DNA of 64,000 nucleotides, taken from the NCBI GenBank assembly GCA_036850595.1, contig CM072161.1, forward strand, positions 6,283,905-6,347,904, given 5' to 3'. Shown piece after piece: positions 13,690-25,115 of the stretch. The stretch is from Rhyacichthys aspro. Taxonomy: Eukaryota > Chordata > Actinopteri > Gobiiformes > Rhyacichthyidae. Position 1 is the stretch's first letter, and every line of letters starts with the position of its first letter. Under the pieces are notes generated by a model. It made no database searches. It saw nothing but the letters and a program-made list of their open reading frames with translations, and had not been told where the DNA came from. The position numbers were made by a program, and so were the translations under genes.

Positions 13690-14010
13690 TGTGGCTGTGA
13701 TAGTTACTGGCAATCATAATGCATTTGAAACGGCTGTCTGTCATTGTCATCGCTCATCATGTTTTCCTCTCCTCCCTCCTCCTCGTCGCCTTTGTTTAAG
13801 CTGGTAGCTCTCTTGTCGCTATGTATTTCCCATTTGTCAAGCCTCATTTCAACTGCGCCGCGACAACATTTTAGTAATTAGTCCTCATCCCTGCTTTGTC
13901 CCACCTTGCAAAGCTCCAGCTGCCATTTGGGAGGTCCCGGAGAGAAGTTTATAAATGGCCTCCTCATTCCCATGACGACCTAACATCCACACTCTCTCAA
14001 ACAAACAATG
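13690..14010. promoter_or_regulatory. Candidate conserved noncoding element
   Basis: A pyrimidine-rich start (cctctcctccctcctcctcg) leads into a balanced block with ttagtaattagtcc, a CpG pair (gcgccgcgac), cagctgccat (E-box CAGCTG) and ttataaatgg. There are no simple repeats and no meaningful ORF. It is enhancer-like by texture only. Confidence 0.35.
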
Positions 14011-15080
14011 GGGTAAAAGAATGGCTAGTGTTCAGAATGCCCTTGATGTCAGTCTCGAAAAATCATCTGGAAAGCTAAAAAATACAATACCAGGCATATT
14101 GCAGTAAACACACCTGTAGCCAAGGGCAACATTCAGCATTCGTAAACAAAGCCAAGTATTGTTACTGCTGATAGGAGCATACTGGATCCAAAAATCAAAT
14201 TGACTGCCATTCAAAAAACTAACTCAGGACTTTTCCAGCAGTATTTTGTGGCTTTCTGACTATATTGTTGGTTAGTTTTCTGTTTTCCTCTAATAGACAG
14301 CACAACTGTAGTTTGATAGTTATTGGTAGTTAGTAATTACACAGTAACTACAACTTCAATTTCAAAGACAGCTAACCAGACCATCTTTAAACAATTTGAG
14401 TTGTATGGGATCCACGTAGAGACTACATAGTCTATTAGATAACGTGAGTTTGGCTAGGCCGGCCAGCCATACCCATTCCATTGACGTGAAAAGCATCTAA
14501 AGTCATTTCCTGAAGCACTTTCCCTCAGTCGAAATCATTTTGGATCATTTAAAACATTTGGGATATTCTGTTTATGTTCTAAATGTAGCAGCTATTACTA
14601 TTCTTCTTCGACCCAAACGCAGTGTAGTCCTTTAGCCAATCAGCTGTTCCGCACACAGTGGCCCTATGTGGCTTTTAACGATATAAATTGGCTTTCAGTG
14701 TAAGTCTGGATGCATTCACATTCACGCCACTGATTTGAAGTGTCCCAGGATTCTTCCAAATGTGTCCTGAGCGATTCTATCTGATGGTGCATTTAGGTCA
14801 CGCCGAGTACATTCACATCTAGCATTAAGTGAATGAACGGCTCAGTCAGTCTGCATGTTAGTAGGAGGCCTAAGGGTTTATGGAGCTGGTGAAAAAAAGA
14901 GTTGTGTCCTCTGAATGTCTTTACACCTGGATTGACTGGACTCACTGGAATATATTGAGACGTTTTGCTGCTCTTCTTTCCGGTCATTTTCATTTCACAC
15001 TAAAAATGTCTCTACATGCCTCAATTACTTTTACTCTTTGGGAGGAGATGTGTTTGCACCTGTTCTTGTGTAGCCTCTAG
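14011..15080. other. Non-coding stretch with a promoter-like patch
   Basis: No gene is recognised. The stretch contains a near-palindrome around an FseI-type GGCCGGCC core (14451-14469) and a CCAAT box followed by a TATA-like word (see 14634-14690). The 60- and 66-codon frames here look accidental. Confidence 0.5.
14634..14690 (+). promoter_or_regulatory. CCAAT plus TATA-like pair
   Basis: The sequence agccaatcagc (a full NF-Y type CCAAT box, about 14634-14644) lies about 45 bp upstream of gatataaattgg (TATA-like, about 14680-14691). This spacing is usual in RNA polymerase II promoters and would place a start near 14710-14720 on the plus strand. No recognisable transcript follows, so chance remains likely. 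Confidence 0.18.
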
Positions 15081-15500
15081 ATGGTCTCTGTAATTACTCA
15101 GAGCTCACCGCTTTTATGGAGACATATGGTCAGAATATATTCGGCATAAACAATATTTATCCACGGGAGGTAATGTCACACAGAAACAGATGGAGAGATT
15201 CATGCTGCTGCTTCAGTGCACATGATATAGCATGCTTTCATGGGCTACCGTTCCATATGTACACAGAGACGTCCCATTGAGTGGCTGCTGTTGTCATTGT
15301 CTAATGTGTATTGTTACAACCCACGACGTCTCTTTAATGAGCTCAGCAGCTTCAGTCTGACCCCAAATTACAGCCTCCTCACCTTTGTAATTGTAGCACA
15401 TTCAGGCAGTTAGAGCAAACAATCATTTATGTAACCATTAATTGGTGAGAGTCTGGGTGAACTCACATGAGGCCATTGGTAACAATAGAGCAAGATATGG
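15081..15500. promoter_or_regulatory. Candidate conserved noncoding element
   Basis: Balanced block with cataaacaatatttatcc (forkhead/SOX-like words), ggtaatgtcaca, accattaattggtgag and a closing ggtaacaatag. It is free of simple repeats. It is inferred to be enhancer-like. Confidence 0.33.
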
Positions 15501-16899
15501 CAAATATAATTATTCTGATTTCTGTCTAATCATGCTATAATTATAGGAAGGAGAGCTGCAGTTGTTAATGCTTTGTACATAATAAAGCCTTTCTCAGTCT
15601 TGACTCACAACCTTCTCATTAGCCATTGGATACAGAGAGTGTTTTTTTGTTTTTTTTCTAAGAGCACACATTTGACTAAACTGTCAGCAGTTTAAGTGGA
15701 CTTCTGACCGTAATCTTGCCATCTTTATGGACCCAGCCGATGCTTACGATTGACTTTTGAGTCTTTGTGTCACAGTGATGGCCAGTCTCCATCAGTGCCA
15801 ATAAGGCAGGTCGATTTGGAGAGTTTGATTTAATCTCAAAGAGGCAGGCAAATCAGCTGAGCTAAAAATAGCTGCTGAGAAACCAGAGTTGTTTCTTCTT
15901 CCTTTCAATCTGTCACAGACATTTCAATAACCGTCAACTGACTGTAGTCGTAATGCAATAATGCATGCTTAAGTGCGTCCCTAATCAGAGCAGACATTAT
16001 TGTCATTCTGGAGCACGTAGGCAGTGATGTATTGTGTTCATCGCAATGGTTCATTTGTCGAACACTGTGCCCTCAGCTTTTTTTCTCTCACCAAGCCAAA
16101 ATGCACTTCAAAAGCCTTGTTTCTTTGGCCAACCACACTGGTTTCCATACCTACCTTGGCTTTGTGCGCACAGAAGCTGCTTATTGCAGAGCACTGAGGG
16201 CAATCTCATAAACGTTAAAAATAGCCACTAACTCACAGTATGACAATGCTCTAGGGTTGCCTCCGGTTTGACCCCCAACGTAGACGATAACTGCAACATT
16301 ATCAGGTCTGTGTATATCAGACTGAATGAAATCCAAAGGAATATCAGTCTGTTCTTTTGGCGAAGGAAAAAAAAATCCTGAAATAAATAACAGAAAGGAA
16401 GAAGCACTACATTCTAGAAGTTGTCTTTAAGATTGTGAATCAATACTGCACCAGAGAGAGTGTAGATTGGCATATACTTTCAGCTGAAGAAACCAATTAG
16501 CCGGGGTTTGAGGATAGCTTATAGAGTAGAGATTGGTGTTTTCCACTTGTACTTTATTACTTTAATAAACTGAAACCATACAAAGCCAGGTCTCCACTGA
16601 GCTAAGTCCAGCTATGATACATGAACAGCATAATTTAATTTGTATTACGTATGCCACTCCTTAATGAGAGTTGAGGTGTGCCATGTGTCATTATTGATGG
16701 GATGAGACCTTTGTTGGACATGTTAAATATCTAGTTCTATTCATACAAAGGCAATGATTCAAATGTCTCTAATGTCATGTCAACAAAGTCAAATTATTAC
16801 TCTTATCTATGTTTTGTTGTAGTTTTCCTTCTTAATTTCGTTGCGTTATATTTTGATCTTTTGTGTAATTTTCCACTTCCTTCTTCCTCCCATTTCTTT
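15501..16899. other. Non-coding stretch, mixed texture
   Basis: No gene or repeat is recognised. The part at about 15740-16020 is more balanced (aaatcagctgagctaaaaat, cagttgactg-like words) and may be part of a regulatory element. The rest is AT-rich with short A runs (16368-16376). Confidence 0.5.
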
Positions 16900-17318
16900 G
16901 ACCGGATGCACTGTTTGTAAGCGAAAGTTAATTGTAATGAACCAAAATGATGTTCCAATTAGCTAAAGGAGAGGTTCATGCTGAGGTTAGTGACGTCTGA
17001 GTGGAGAGGGAAATGTCAGGTCATGTGTTGCAGAAAAAAAACGACCGAGTTCAGGACCTATTACTCTTCTACAGGACAGAGACATTCTCATTTCTCCGAA
17101 CCAGCTCCTGCACGTCATTCATCCCGCTTTGTAACTATTATCATTTTAATGCAGCTGCGGTATAGATTTCATAGCTTGAAATTCAATTATTAAGCTTCCG
17201 TGTGATTGTGTGGCAGATAAATGAATTCGTGACCTTGGCTCAAGTGTTGGAGGACACAGGGGGATATTTCAGCCAGTGTGTCGCTTTGTTGCATATTAAA
17301 CAATCTTGCTTACCACAG
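16900..17318. promoter_or_regulatory. Candidate conserved noncoding element
   Basis: Balanced block that includes agttaattgtaatgaacc, gatgttccaattagct, ttttaatgcagctgcgg and ttcaattattaagc. Homeodomain-type cores recur every 20-60 bp. It runs directly into the exon-like and recursive-splice-like region at 17319-17532. Confidence 0.35.
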
Positions 17319-17480
17319 TGGATCGTTTGATGCCGCTGCAAATGGCTGCATGTCACATACTATCACACTCTGAATTATATTTCACTTTAATGAAATTGTG
17401 CGTCCCCTTTGGCCAGTCAGAGCCAAAGCGGCGGAATGAATCCATTTCTTGTGCTAATGCCACATACATTCACAGTGCAT
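17319..17480 (+). other. Open, exon-like 162-nt segment
   Basis: An AG acceptor (17317-17318) with a modest pyrimidine tract and a strong gtaagt donor (17481 onward) bracket 162 nt that stay open in one frame, giving a symmetric phase 1-1 segment. The translation has no recognised domain, and the acceptor is weak. The sequence lies within a balanced, enhancer-like block. It may be a real alternative or cassette exon, a noncoding exon, or coincidence. Confidence 0.18.
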
Positions 17481-17498
17481 GTAAGTAATTGTTTGTTT

Positions 17499-17532
17499 TC
17501 CTCTTCTCTCTCTCTCTCTCTTTAGGTAAGTG
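17499..17532 (+). other. Polypyrimidine-AG|GTAAGT junction (recursive-splice-like)
   Basis: A (CT)n tract of about 25 nt runs straight into tttag and then gtaagtg. This joins a good 3' splice site to a near-consensus 5' splice site with zero bases between. The layout is known from recursive ('ratchet') splice sites in very long introns of flies and vertebrates. The tract is also a simple CT microsatellite, so slippage next to a chance gtaagt is the competing explanation. Confidence 0.3.
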
Positions 17533-18589
17533 AAACAAACAGTCCGGGCTGATTGAATGTGGACTACCGTGGGGGACCTCCTTCCGCTTCGTTCTGGTAC
17601 AGTAACCCGCCTTCACGGAGGCTCCTCAATTAGCGCCGGGTTGAAATCAAATGGCTGAATATTGCAGCATCTGTGTGCGGCTTCACAAGTGCTCTGTTGT
17701 CAAGAGCCTATGGAGGACTGATTATGGAGTGAAGTGCAGTGATTTGCCCTTTTCTTTGGAGTACACTACATTCTTGCACCGCTGTGGAAAGCATGCATTC
17801 ATAGTTTTGGTCTCCTATGCAGTGGTTAATGAATGATTTTATGGCTACTTATATGCTTGAAAGCCAACTTGTAGGATGCTAGGCTTGTCGTTCCTGGCTT
17901 GGCTTGTTGATTATTTGAAAATGCCGTTGTCATTGCTATTGAGATAAAGTCCTGTGATTTGAAACTAAATAATAAACACAACATTAGACAAAATAGCCAA
18001 CTTGCCAGATTTGACTGATGTACAGATATGGGACAATGTATCACAGTTTTTTTTGTTTTTGTTGATGTTGTTTTTGAAAACACAGTTGTAGCCAGAAGCA
18101 ATGATGTGTTGTGTCATTTTTAGACTAACTATTTAGACTAATGGATAGAATTTTAAGTGAATGCCCCACAGTCTATGAACTGAGTCTTTGTACTAAGAGT
18201 GTACATCACCAGTTTCATTGCGTCACTATCCTATATTGACACTTTGCTCATAAGACGATCCGACTTGCACCAAATGATATGAACCATCATCTTTGTGGTC
18301 TTTCTAGGAGTTACACAATTTATGACTTTCGATTTTTTGCCTTTTCATGTCAGCATGAACAAAAACTCTGAGATCTGCTCCACTGCTGATACATTATTTG
18401 AAGACAGACTTTGCAAATAAATAAGATTAACCTGTGTTTTTCCCTAATGGAGGAGATTTACTTGTTGGTGTTTCTCAGAAAATAGGCTACATTTGTTGGG
18501 TGAAAAAGCTTGTTTCATAGACAAATTATCAGTCCATAAAAGGGGCATAAAGCTGTCCCTCTCCCTCATGAATAGACTTTTTACTGTAG
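17533..18589. other. Balanced then AT-rich non-coding stretch
   Basis: The first 280 nt are balanced, with a CpG-containing patch (ccgtgggggacc, cgcttcgttctgg, agcgccggg), and may be regulatory. From about 17830 the sequence is AT-rich with T and A runs (18047-18060). No gene is recognised. Confidence 0.45.
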
Positions 18590-18970
18590 CCTGTGTAAGT
18601 GCTCTGGCCTAATTGGCATCTCCTTGTAGCTTTTTGTCTGAAGCTGCATTGATGGAGTCCTCTGAGTTAGTGTTGCACCCAGCAGCTTTCAGGTGTAGCC
18701 ACAGTGTGTGCTTGACTCCTTGGAGCCGTCTGACACTCTGCATAATTGAGTTCAAATTGAATGTGAGCTACCAATCAGTGGAATTAATTGAGGATCGGGT
18801 TGTGTTTTGTGAGGGCCACGGGCCAGACAAATCAAGCCGGTGCTCGGACATTAATACTTCAGCGCTGTGTGGTGGCACAAGCACTCTGCTCTGATTGGTC
18901 ATGGTTATTTCAGACTGAGGAATGGCCGGGTGTAAGCCTGCTCATTATTATCTATCAAACTGATTACAGG
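18590..18970. promoter_or_regulatory. Candidate conserved noncoding element
   Basis: Balanced block with cctaattggcatc, gcataattgagttc, gtggaattaattgagg and gctctgattggtcatgg (reversed CCAAT). The two overlapping plus-strand frames of 93 and 62 codons have no domain features. It is inferred to be enhancer-like. Confidence 0.33.
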
Positions 18971-19023
18971 CAGTAGACTGCTGTTTCTATTAGAGAAAGC
19001 AAAACCTGTCATTGCTGTCCACC

Positions 19024-19105
19024 AACGGTGTCAAACTCAAGCTGATGAAGAGCCACGCTGGTAAATGAGAATCCTATTAAGGGCCAAAGATATTAGTAAT
19101 AGGCT
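19024..19105 (+). mobile_element. hAT-like terminal fragment
   Basis: The words acggtgtcaaactcaagct, agagccacgctgg and gggccaaag in this order match the general form of 'ggtgtcaaactcattt...gggccac' element ends that are common in vertebrate genomes and assigned to hAT-type DNA transposons. The copy is short and degraded. The class is given from memory. Confidence 0.4.
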
Positions 19106-21339
19106 AGGCTTTATTCAACTGGATATTATGTTTGAATATCATCATTCATGTTCCTCAGGGCCTTATTGCAGGTTTATTTTCTAAACAAAGAATTAGTCTG
19201 ATCTCTCCAATTCAAGCAATTGCCTCTGATCCCTTCAAAGACATGCACTAACAATAAAGCCTGCCCCATTTTATATAAACAGTTACATTTGATCAGACTG
19301 GATTTGTACAGATGATTACTGGCTGTGATGGGATTCTGGACTCCTTGTCAAAAAACATAGACAATATGCCAGAAAGTGAAGAGCTTATTGTTATTGCTGG
19401 AAGTTAAGGTTATGTAAATAAACCCTCCTGTGCCCAAAGTAACCAAAAAACAAAAAACCCATATAGGGCCAGGGCAAGACAGAGTAGGCTTTTGTATAAT
19501 AGACCTACTACAAGCCAGTGGGAAACACATGACTGTAACATGAATGCTTTTCAGCTTTTGAAGCAAAAAGCGTGTTTATTAGTCTATGCTTCATGTAATT
19601 GATATGATAATATGTGTAGTATACTCCAATATAATCTATGTTGTAAAAGCACAATTTAAAGTTGTTTTTGGGTAGTCATGATTATAACCTGTAATGAAAA
19701 TATACTCCGAGAGGTAACAGAACCTTAGGTAAAAAAAAAAAAATCACAGCAAAATCATTTATGCCGATGTCCAATTAGAAAAAACAGATTTGGATTGAAA
19801 TTCTAATAACTAAGCACAAAGTCTGTTTTACGTGCAGTGGACCAGCATTTTTTTTTCCAAACTGCTGGCTTCAGAATATTTTACTGACATTTCATGCCAT
19901 TTCAGCCATTCTCTCCACAGTCAGTCCACATTTAATGCCCCCTAATCATTCCGCTTACTCTCTTTTACACACAGACTTACCGTAAAGTACAGTTTATGGG
20001 CCTCATTTGGACCAATTTCCTGTTGTTTAAGATACATTTTCTCCAAAGAGACCACTGCATTGGCTGTTGTCATTATTACTGGGGTGGCTTGAACTCAGGG
20101 CAAGCAGCTGAGTTGAAGTAGAGATTGTATAGACTATGACAATTATGGGCCAGCAGGGCCTTTGACCTGAGAGGACATTAGGTTTGTAAGGTTAAAAACA
20201 TGGATTTATGGCAGCCACTTCAAAGAACATCACATTTTTCTCGTTATTACAGCTTCTTTTTTAATTTCTGTGGGGTACAGGTGATAAATCATTGACCCTA
20301 AAGAGAAGCCATATTTTTGTTTTTATACTAGCAGTACAGATAGATATCACAGTAGGATCTTATTAAAAAAATATGTGTTCCTTGATGATAGATTTGAAAA
20401 TAACAACTTCCTTTCTCTAAAACCCAAACTAATCTGTATGCTTGTGGAAACCGTGTTGTTCTCTTCTCAGACATTACTCACCGTCTTTTTAATGTTCCCT
20501 TCTACTCTTGCTTTTCTACTAAGCTTTTATGTCTAATTTTGTATGGAATTCTGCCCCAGCGTTTTTTGGAAATATCAAAATTGGTTCCATTATAATAATA
20601 GCCGTGGTCTGTAGCTGACAATGGAAGAAATCGTGAAATCGTTTGGAAAGAGACGTCTTAAGTTATTCTGCCCATTATTTTCCTGAGCGCTTTTGTCCGC
20701 TACTTTCATGATGATTTCTCTGTTTGGATGTTTGTGGTTTCACTTCTTGTATTGTCCAGTGGGAATGGAAGGTGTCTGGGGATCCCTGCTTTTGTGAGGA
20801 AGATAAGCCACTGATAGTTGTGCGCTCAAAAGCCTTTTTAAAGTATTAAAGGAATATAAAGTGTTTCCTATATGTTTGAAAAAGAGTATTTGTAATCATT
20901 TGCACATTAACTTGAATAAGCATGAATTAATAACACCTCTCATATCCACTTTACTCTTTTGTAGCCAGTACTATCACATGCAACCATTCTTCATCAGTCT
21001 TCTTCACATTTCTGCCTTTTGTGGAGTTTCTCTCCTGGCTCCCTGACCTGCTCTGTCAAAGCAGCAGCACTGGCTTTGCTTCCAGCCATATAATAACGGC
21101 ACTTTGTATTGTTTTGTACGGGCATCAGAATATGATTGAGGCATGAGTCAGATGCGTCTGTTGCCGAGCACAAAGCAAACATTGTAACCTTTGCTCTATT
21201 GTTCTTAGCCGAGCTGTAAATATTGCATGTTGGGGTCTTGCGGTTCAAGCCTTACATGCTGATTCAAATGAGAAGATGAAACAACACACCAGAAACACAA
21301 CTGCCAGGTATCTGACAGACACTCTTTCCATTTTAATAC
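19106..21339. other. AT-rich non-coding stretch
   Basis: No gene or clear repeat is recognised. It contains a 13-nt poly-A run at 19731-19743. Frames at 19348-19566, 20861-21046 and 20994-21248 overlap or are short and look accidental. The block near 20030-20240 is slightly more balanced. Confidence 0.55.
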
Positions 21340-22010
21340 AGTACGCTTCACTGGCGGCGCCATTATGCTAATGTTCAAGGCAATGCCGTTGAGATGATTC
21401 GTTAGCGTAATGGGAAGGAGCTAATTGAGTGAATTCTTGCCAAATTACCAGACGTGCTTAATCATCTGCCATACGCCTCAGTCAGATGTGAGCGTGCAGG
21501 TATAAAATTGGAATGCTTTTCAGGTGGCGACAAGAACGAACATACCACCACTCCATTTACTGCTACACGGGTGCTCACAGCTCTGAAACAGACACCAGCC
21601 TGAAGTGGAATTGACTGCCAGATGACGAAAAAGATGAATTCTGCTTAAAGTGGATGCACACTGTGTCAAGCAAATGCGTCTGACTTCACCGGAATAACTG
21701 TCTCATTCCAGGCACAGTGTCTCTGCTCAATGCAAGAGAGCACTGTTGATTAATCAGTAGCACTTACCTTGCCTCTCTAGTCTCATCCGAGTGGGCTGTG
21801 TTGCAGGAGAGTACACCTCGGATAATGTCACATTAGCATACTTCTCCCCGCGCCGTCACTCAGTGTATAATAGAAGACATACCTGTAGAGTCAGCCCTAT
21901 ACCACTCCACAAATATGCCACTAATGTAATCAGGAGTCAGCCGGGTGTTTCACCACAGAGTCTGACATAACTGCACTGTGGAGCTCTTCGGGGCCCGAAA
22001 TGTGGAGGTG
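21340..22010. promoter_or_regulatory. Candidate conserved noncoding element
   Basis: A long balanced block with tggcggcgccattatgctaa, ggagctaattgagtgaattc, acgtgcttaatcatctgcc and gttgattaatcagtag. It is among the clearest enhancer-like islands here: dense TAAT cores, moderate CpG and no simple repeats. A minus-strand caag|gtaagt donor occurs near 21765-21775. Confidence 0.4.
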
Positions 22011-22379
22011 ATACATTAGCTGTAATGGAATACAATGGCACCCAAGTAAAACACAATGCAGAGGTTTACTTATTCTGCTCAAAACACACAAAATGAGAGA
22101 TATGGATAGACGTAACATGGTGTCAAAGTGTGCTGCCACTAAAACCTAAATCATGCCTCTCACACCGGGGTGCTTTAATGTATGATGTCTAGACTTCCAC
22201 CTACTCTGATTCAGAATAGTTGCTAATTGCCTATTTTTATGAACGTAAAAGTATGCTATAAACCACATTTTATGGACAAATGGTGAGCCGAAATCTATAT
22301 TAAAAGTAATGTATACTAGTGGCGTTTATTCCAGACCTGATGCAGTGTCTCTCTGTCGGTGAACTGAACTTGTGTTTGA
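22011..22379. other. Non-coding stretch, nothing recognised
   Basis: AT-rich; no feature is supported. Confidence 0.5.
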
Positions 22380-22460
22380 AATAGGACTGGGTGATAAATG
22401 GGATTAATTCGAGTTAGTTTTTAATTTTGGATGATGTAATATATAGCCATATCACTGAAC
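22380..22460 (+). repeat. Possible relic of a 'ggactgggtgata' repeat
   Basis: The phrase aggactgggtgataaatggg followed by attaattcgag resembles the 'gggctgggcgatatatcgata' start of a widespread vertebrate hAT-type repeat. Only the first 30 or so bases are similar, so confidence is low. Confidence 0.22.
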
Positions 22461-24581
22461 TGTATTTAATGGAAATAAAAATGTCTCTTCTAACCCTCGT
22501 TGTACACCGTTTTGGGGCTAATGCAGCTCCTAGCTCCAGAGCAGCTCAAATGATATCCCTAATAACTCTGCCGATGCTTAAGACACGCATAATCCCCAGA
22601 GAAAGGAGTCATATTAACTGATGTGATGCACTGATGTGAAGTGAACTTAAGTGGCAGCAAATTGAAACAGGAACACAGTAGGGTCTGTGCAGTTTGTAGT
22701 GTTCTTTGTTGTTGTATGCAAATTAGCCATGTGGTCTGAGAGATTTAAGCATCTTTTAACAAGCCTTTGTGTTGTGTAAATTAGGGGTCAAACTGCAAGT
22801 ATACAACCTAAACTATTTTATTTTAACTCTAAGGGTAATGCAATTTCATTTTAGAGAAATTACATTTTAATAAAAAAATAGGAAAGAATTTAGGTCAGTA
22901 GCAAGACAAAAAAAATCAATTAAAATCGTAAACCATCTGAAAATTTGAAAAAAACAACAACTATTTTTTGTTTTTTTGCCCCTTTGCGAAGCCCGAGTTA
23001 GAAAACAATGGCAGTAGTATGCCTCTAAGGTGGAAGCATAATTCAATTCAACTTCATTAATGCCCGAGGGAAAACTCACGTGTTAGGTCTGTATAAATAC
23101 ATTTTAAAACAATGCATGAATTCAGACTTCATCTGCCATAAACTGATTGATTCCACAGTCTTATTGCAGGCGGGAAAATGTCCTCCTTGTTCTACCACAC
23201 ATCTCCAGCCTCCTCCCTCCATCCGAAGGTGTGCCTGTATAGGTGAATTAGTGACACTCAATTACCTATTGTAAATGAATGTGTGTGTGTGAATAGTTTT
23301 AGTGTGCACTGTGTAAATGTTGTTCCTACGATTTGCTGGCAGTTTTTCACGGTGTACCCTGCTCCAACCTCCCAATTAACATTTTTCTGCAGCATTTTGT
23401 GAGACTTAAGTAGTAATGCTTGCATGTAAAAGCAAAAGTTTTGGAATTAAAAAAAAAAAAGATGTGTGGTCTTGGCCAAAACCAATCAAAACACTGCACA
23501 TTAACACAAATTGATGACTGGTGCTTCATTCTGTTACATTTCATAACATAAAATTTGCATTCTAATTCATCTTCACAAATTGCCTTGGTCTCTTGTTCAC
23601 AGTGAACTGTCTGACTAATTAGTGAGTGATTGAATGACTAGTCTGTGGAGTTGTTATCTGCAATTACAGGGAATGAGCCAAGTCATTTTTAACTTATGAA
23701 TGTGAAAAACTGAAAGTTAAGTTGTCCGGTTGGTTTTAGACTGGCAAGAAAGCATTGGAGAAAAATGTGTTCTGATGCTTTCCTAATATAGACCGTAATA
23801 GAAAAGAAAACACCAAGACAGAAGATTCCAATCTTATTCTCAGATGGAACTTTCTCATCTTTGCTGTAATTCATTTGTTGGTGCTGGTGAACTCTCAAAA
23901 TGACAGCAGAACTCTGCCCCACAGATTAATGCCAAGGCGACCTTTGAAAACTTTGACTGTATTTAAAGTATTTACTGTAGGAAAGGTTCTATCCAGAGAA
24001 AAACCTGGGGCTTGCTGCACATTTTTCATTCCTGCTTCTTGTGCCACAAAGTATCCCAGACGGCTTGGTGAGTAAACATGTATTTTACAGAGTTCCGCCA
24101 GCTGAACATCCATCACTGCAAATGTCAAGCTGTCAGCTACAAGTTTAAAAGTTGCATCAAAGGGTGCACCACCCCAGCCTGTAACAGCAAAACATGCTGC
24201 GCTACATGCAACAAGCATCTAGAAAACTGTCTCTAATCGCAAGACTGCTAAACAGTACAAAATATAACACTGAGAAGATATTGGTGTGCAATAACAACCA
24301 AATTTAAGTTGCAACTAAGTCTGATAAGTCCTATCCTTACTGTGAAAACATACATGCCCACCATGGCCACAAACGCAGCACTATCTTATGTTGTCATGTG
24401 TGTTTAACAAAGTCAATATTCTGCTGAGGGACTTAAGTTCTTTTGTGTGTTGGCCTACCTGTCATTGTTAATATTATTATGCTAATTTCTATATAATGGT
24501 GACGTGCATTTTAATGTAGGTTTTGTAGCTTTAGCAATGACTATGCTAATCTCATCAGGCAGATCTCATTTTCTCTTTATG
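22461..24581. other. Non-coding stretch with A runs
   Basis: No gene is recognised. It contains poly-A at 23449-23460, a short (GT) run at 23281-23290 and T/A runs near 22908-22975. Opposed open frames at 23895-24218 (minus) and 24078-24236 (plus) overlap; the plus one is cysteine-rich (see findings) but unproven. Confidence 0.5.
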
Positions 24582-25115
24582 TAGGGTGACCATATATTTA
24601 AACCAAACGATTGGGACACTTTCATTTTTCTGCAAATTCAACGACAGTACAACGTATAAAAAATAATGTCGCCATAAATCAACACCAGTAATAAAAAAAT
24701 AAATTAAAAAAATATTGCATTGATTAGTGTTATTTATTTATTTTTTTGAAATTATTTCGTTGAAAAGAAATACAACTTTTCTGTCATGTTTGAAAGGATA
24801 TTCTTTACTCGTACTTTTCTTGGGCAGTTGTGTTGTTCCTGGAGCTCGTTTGTAAATCACAGCTTTCTTTTCAGCTGATGACAGGTCAAACTGTGAACTA
24901 TGGAGAAGGATATGTTAGCAATAGTCTTGTGCTTAAGAACCAATCATTACTGAACTACATATCTGAGATACACTGTTGATCTTTTTCAATTGTTCAATAT
25001 TGCCATCGCCATGGTAGTTGGTAGAGTGTCAAGCACAATGCACTGCTTTGGCTTTATATTTGGGTAAAAAATCGTAACAATTGGGACAGGAAGAGGGCAA
25101 AATCAGGACATTTAT
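24582..25115 (+). mobile_element. Possible 'gggtgaccata' DNA-transposon relic
   Basis: The block opens with gtagggtgaccatatattta and carries repeated 'gggaca' words (tgggacactttc near 24610, attgggacaggaag near 25080, atcaggacattt near 25100). This resembles fish repeats of the form 'gtagggtgaccata...cgggaca...'. The middle is AT-rich and degraded. No matching inverted end is visible, so the boundaries are rough. Confidence 0.35.

Noticed and set aside
24068..24090. Donor gtgagt and acceptor ttttacag within 23 nt
   Set aside because: The enclosed segment is far too short to be spliced as an intron.
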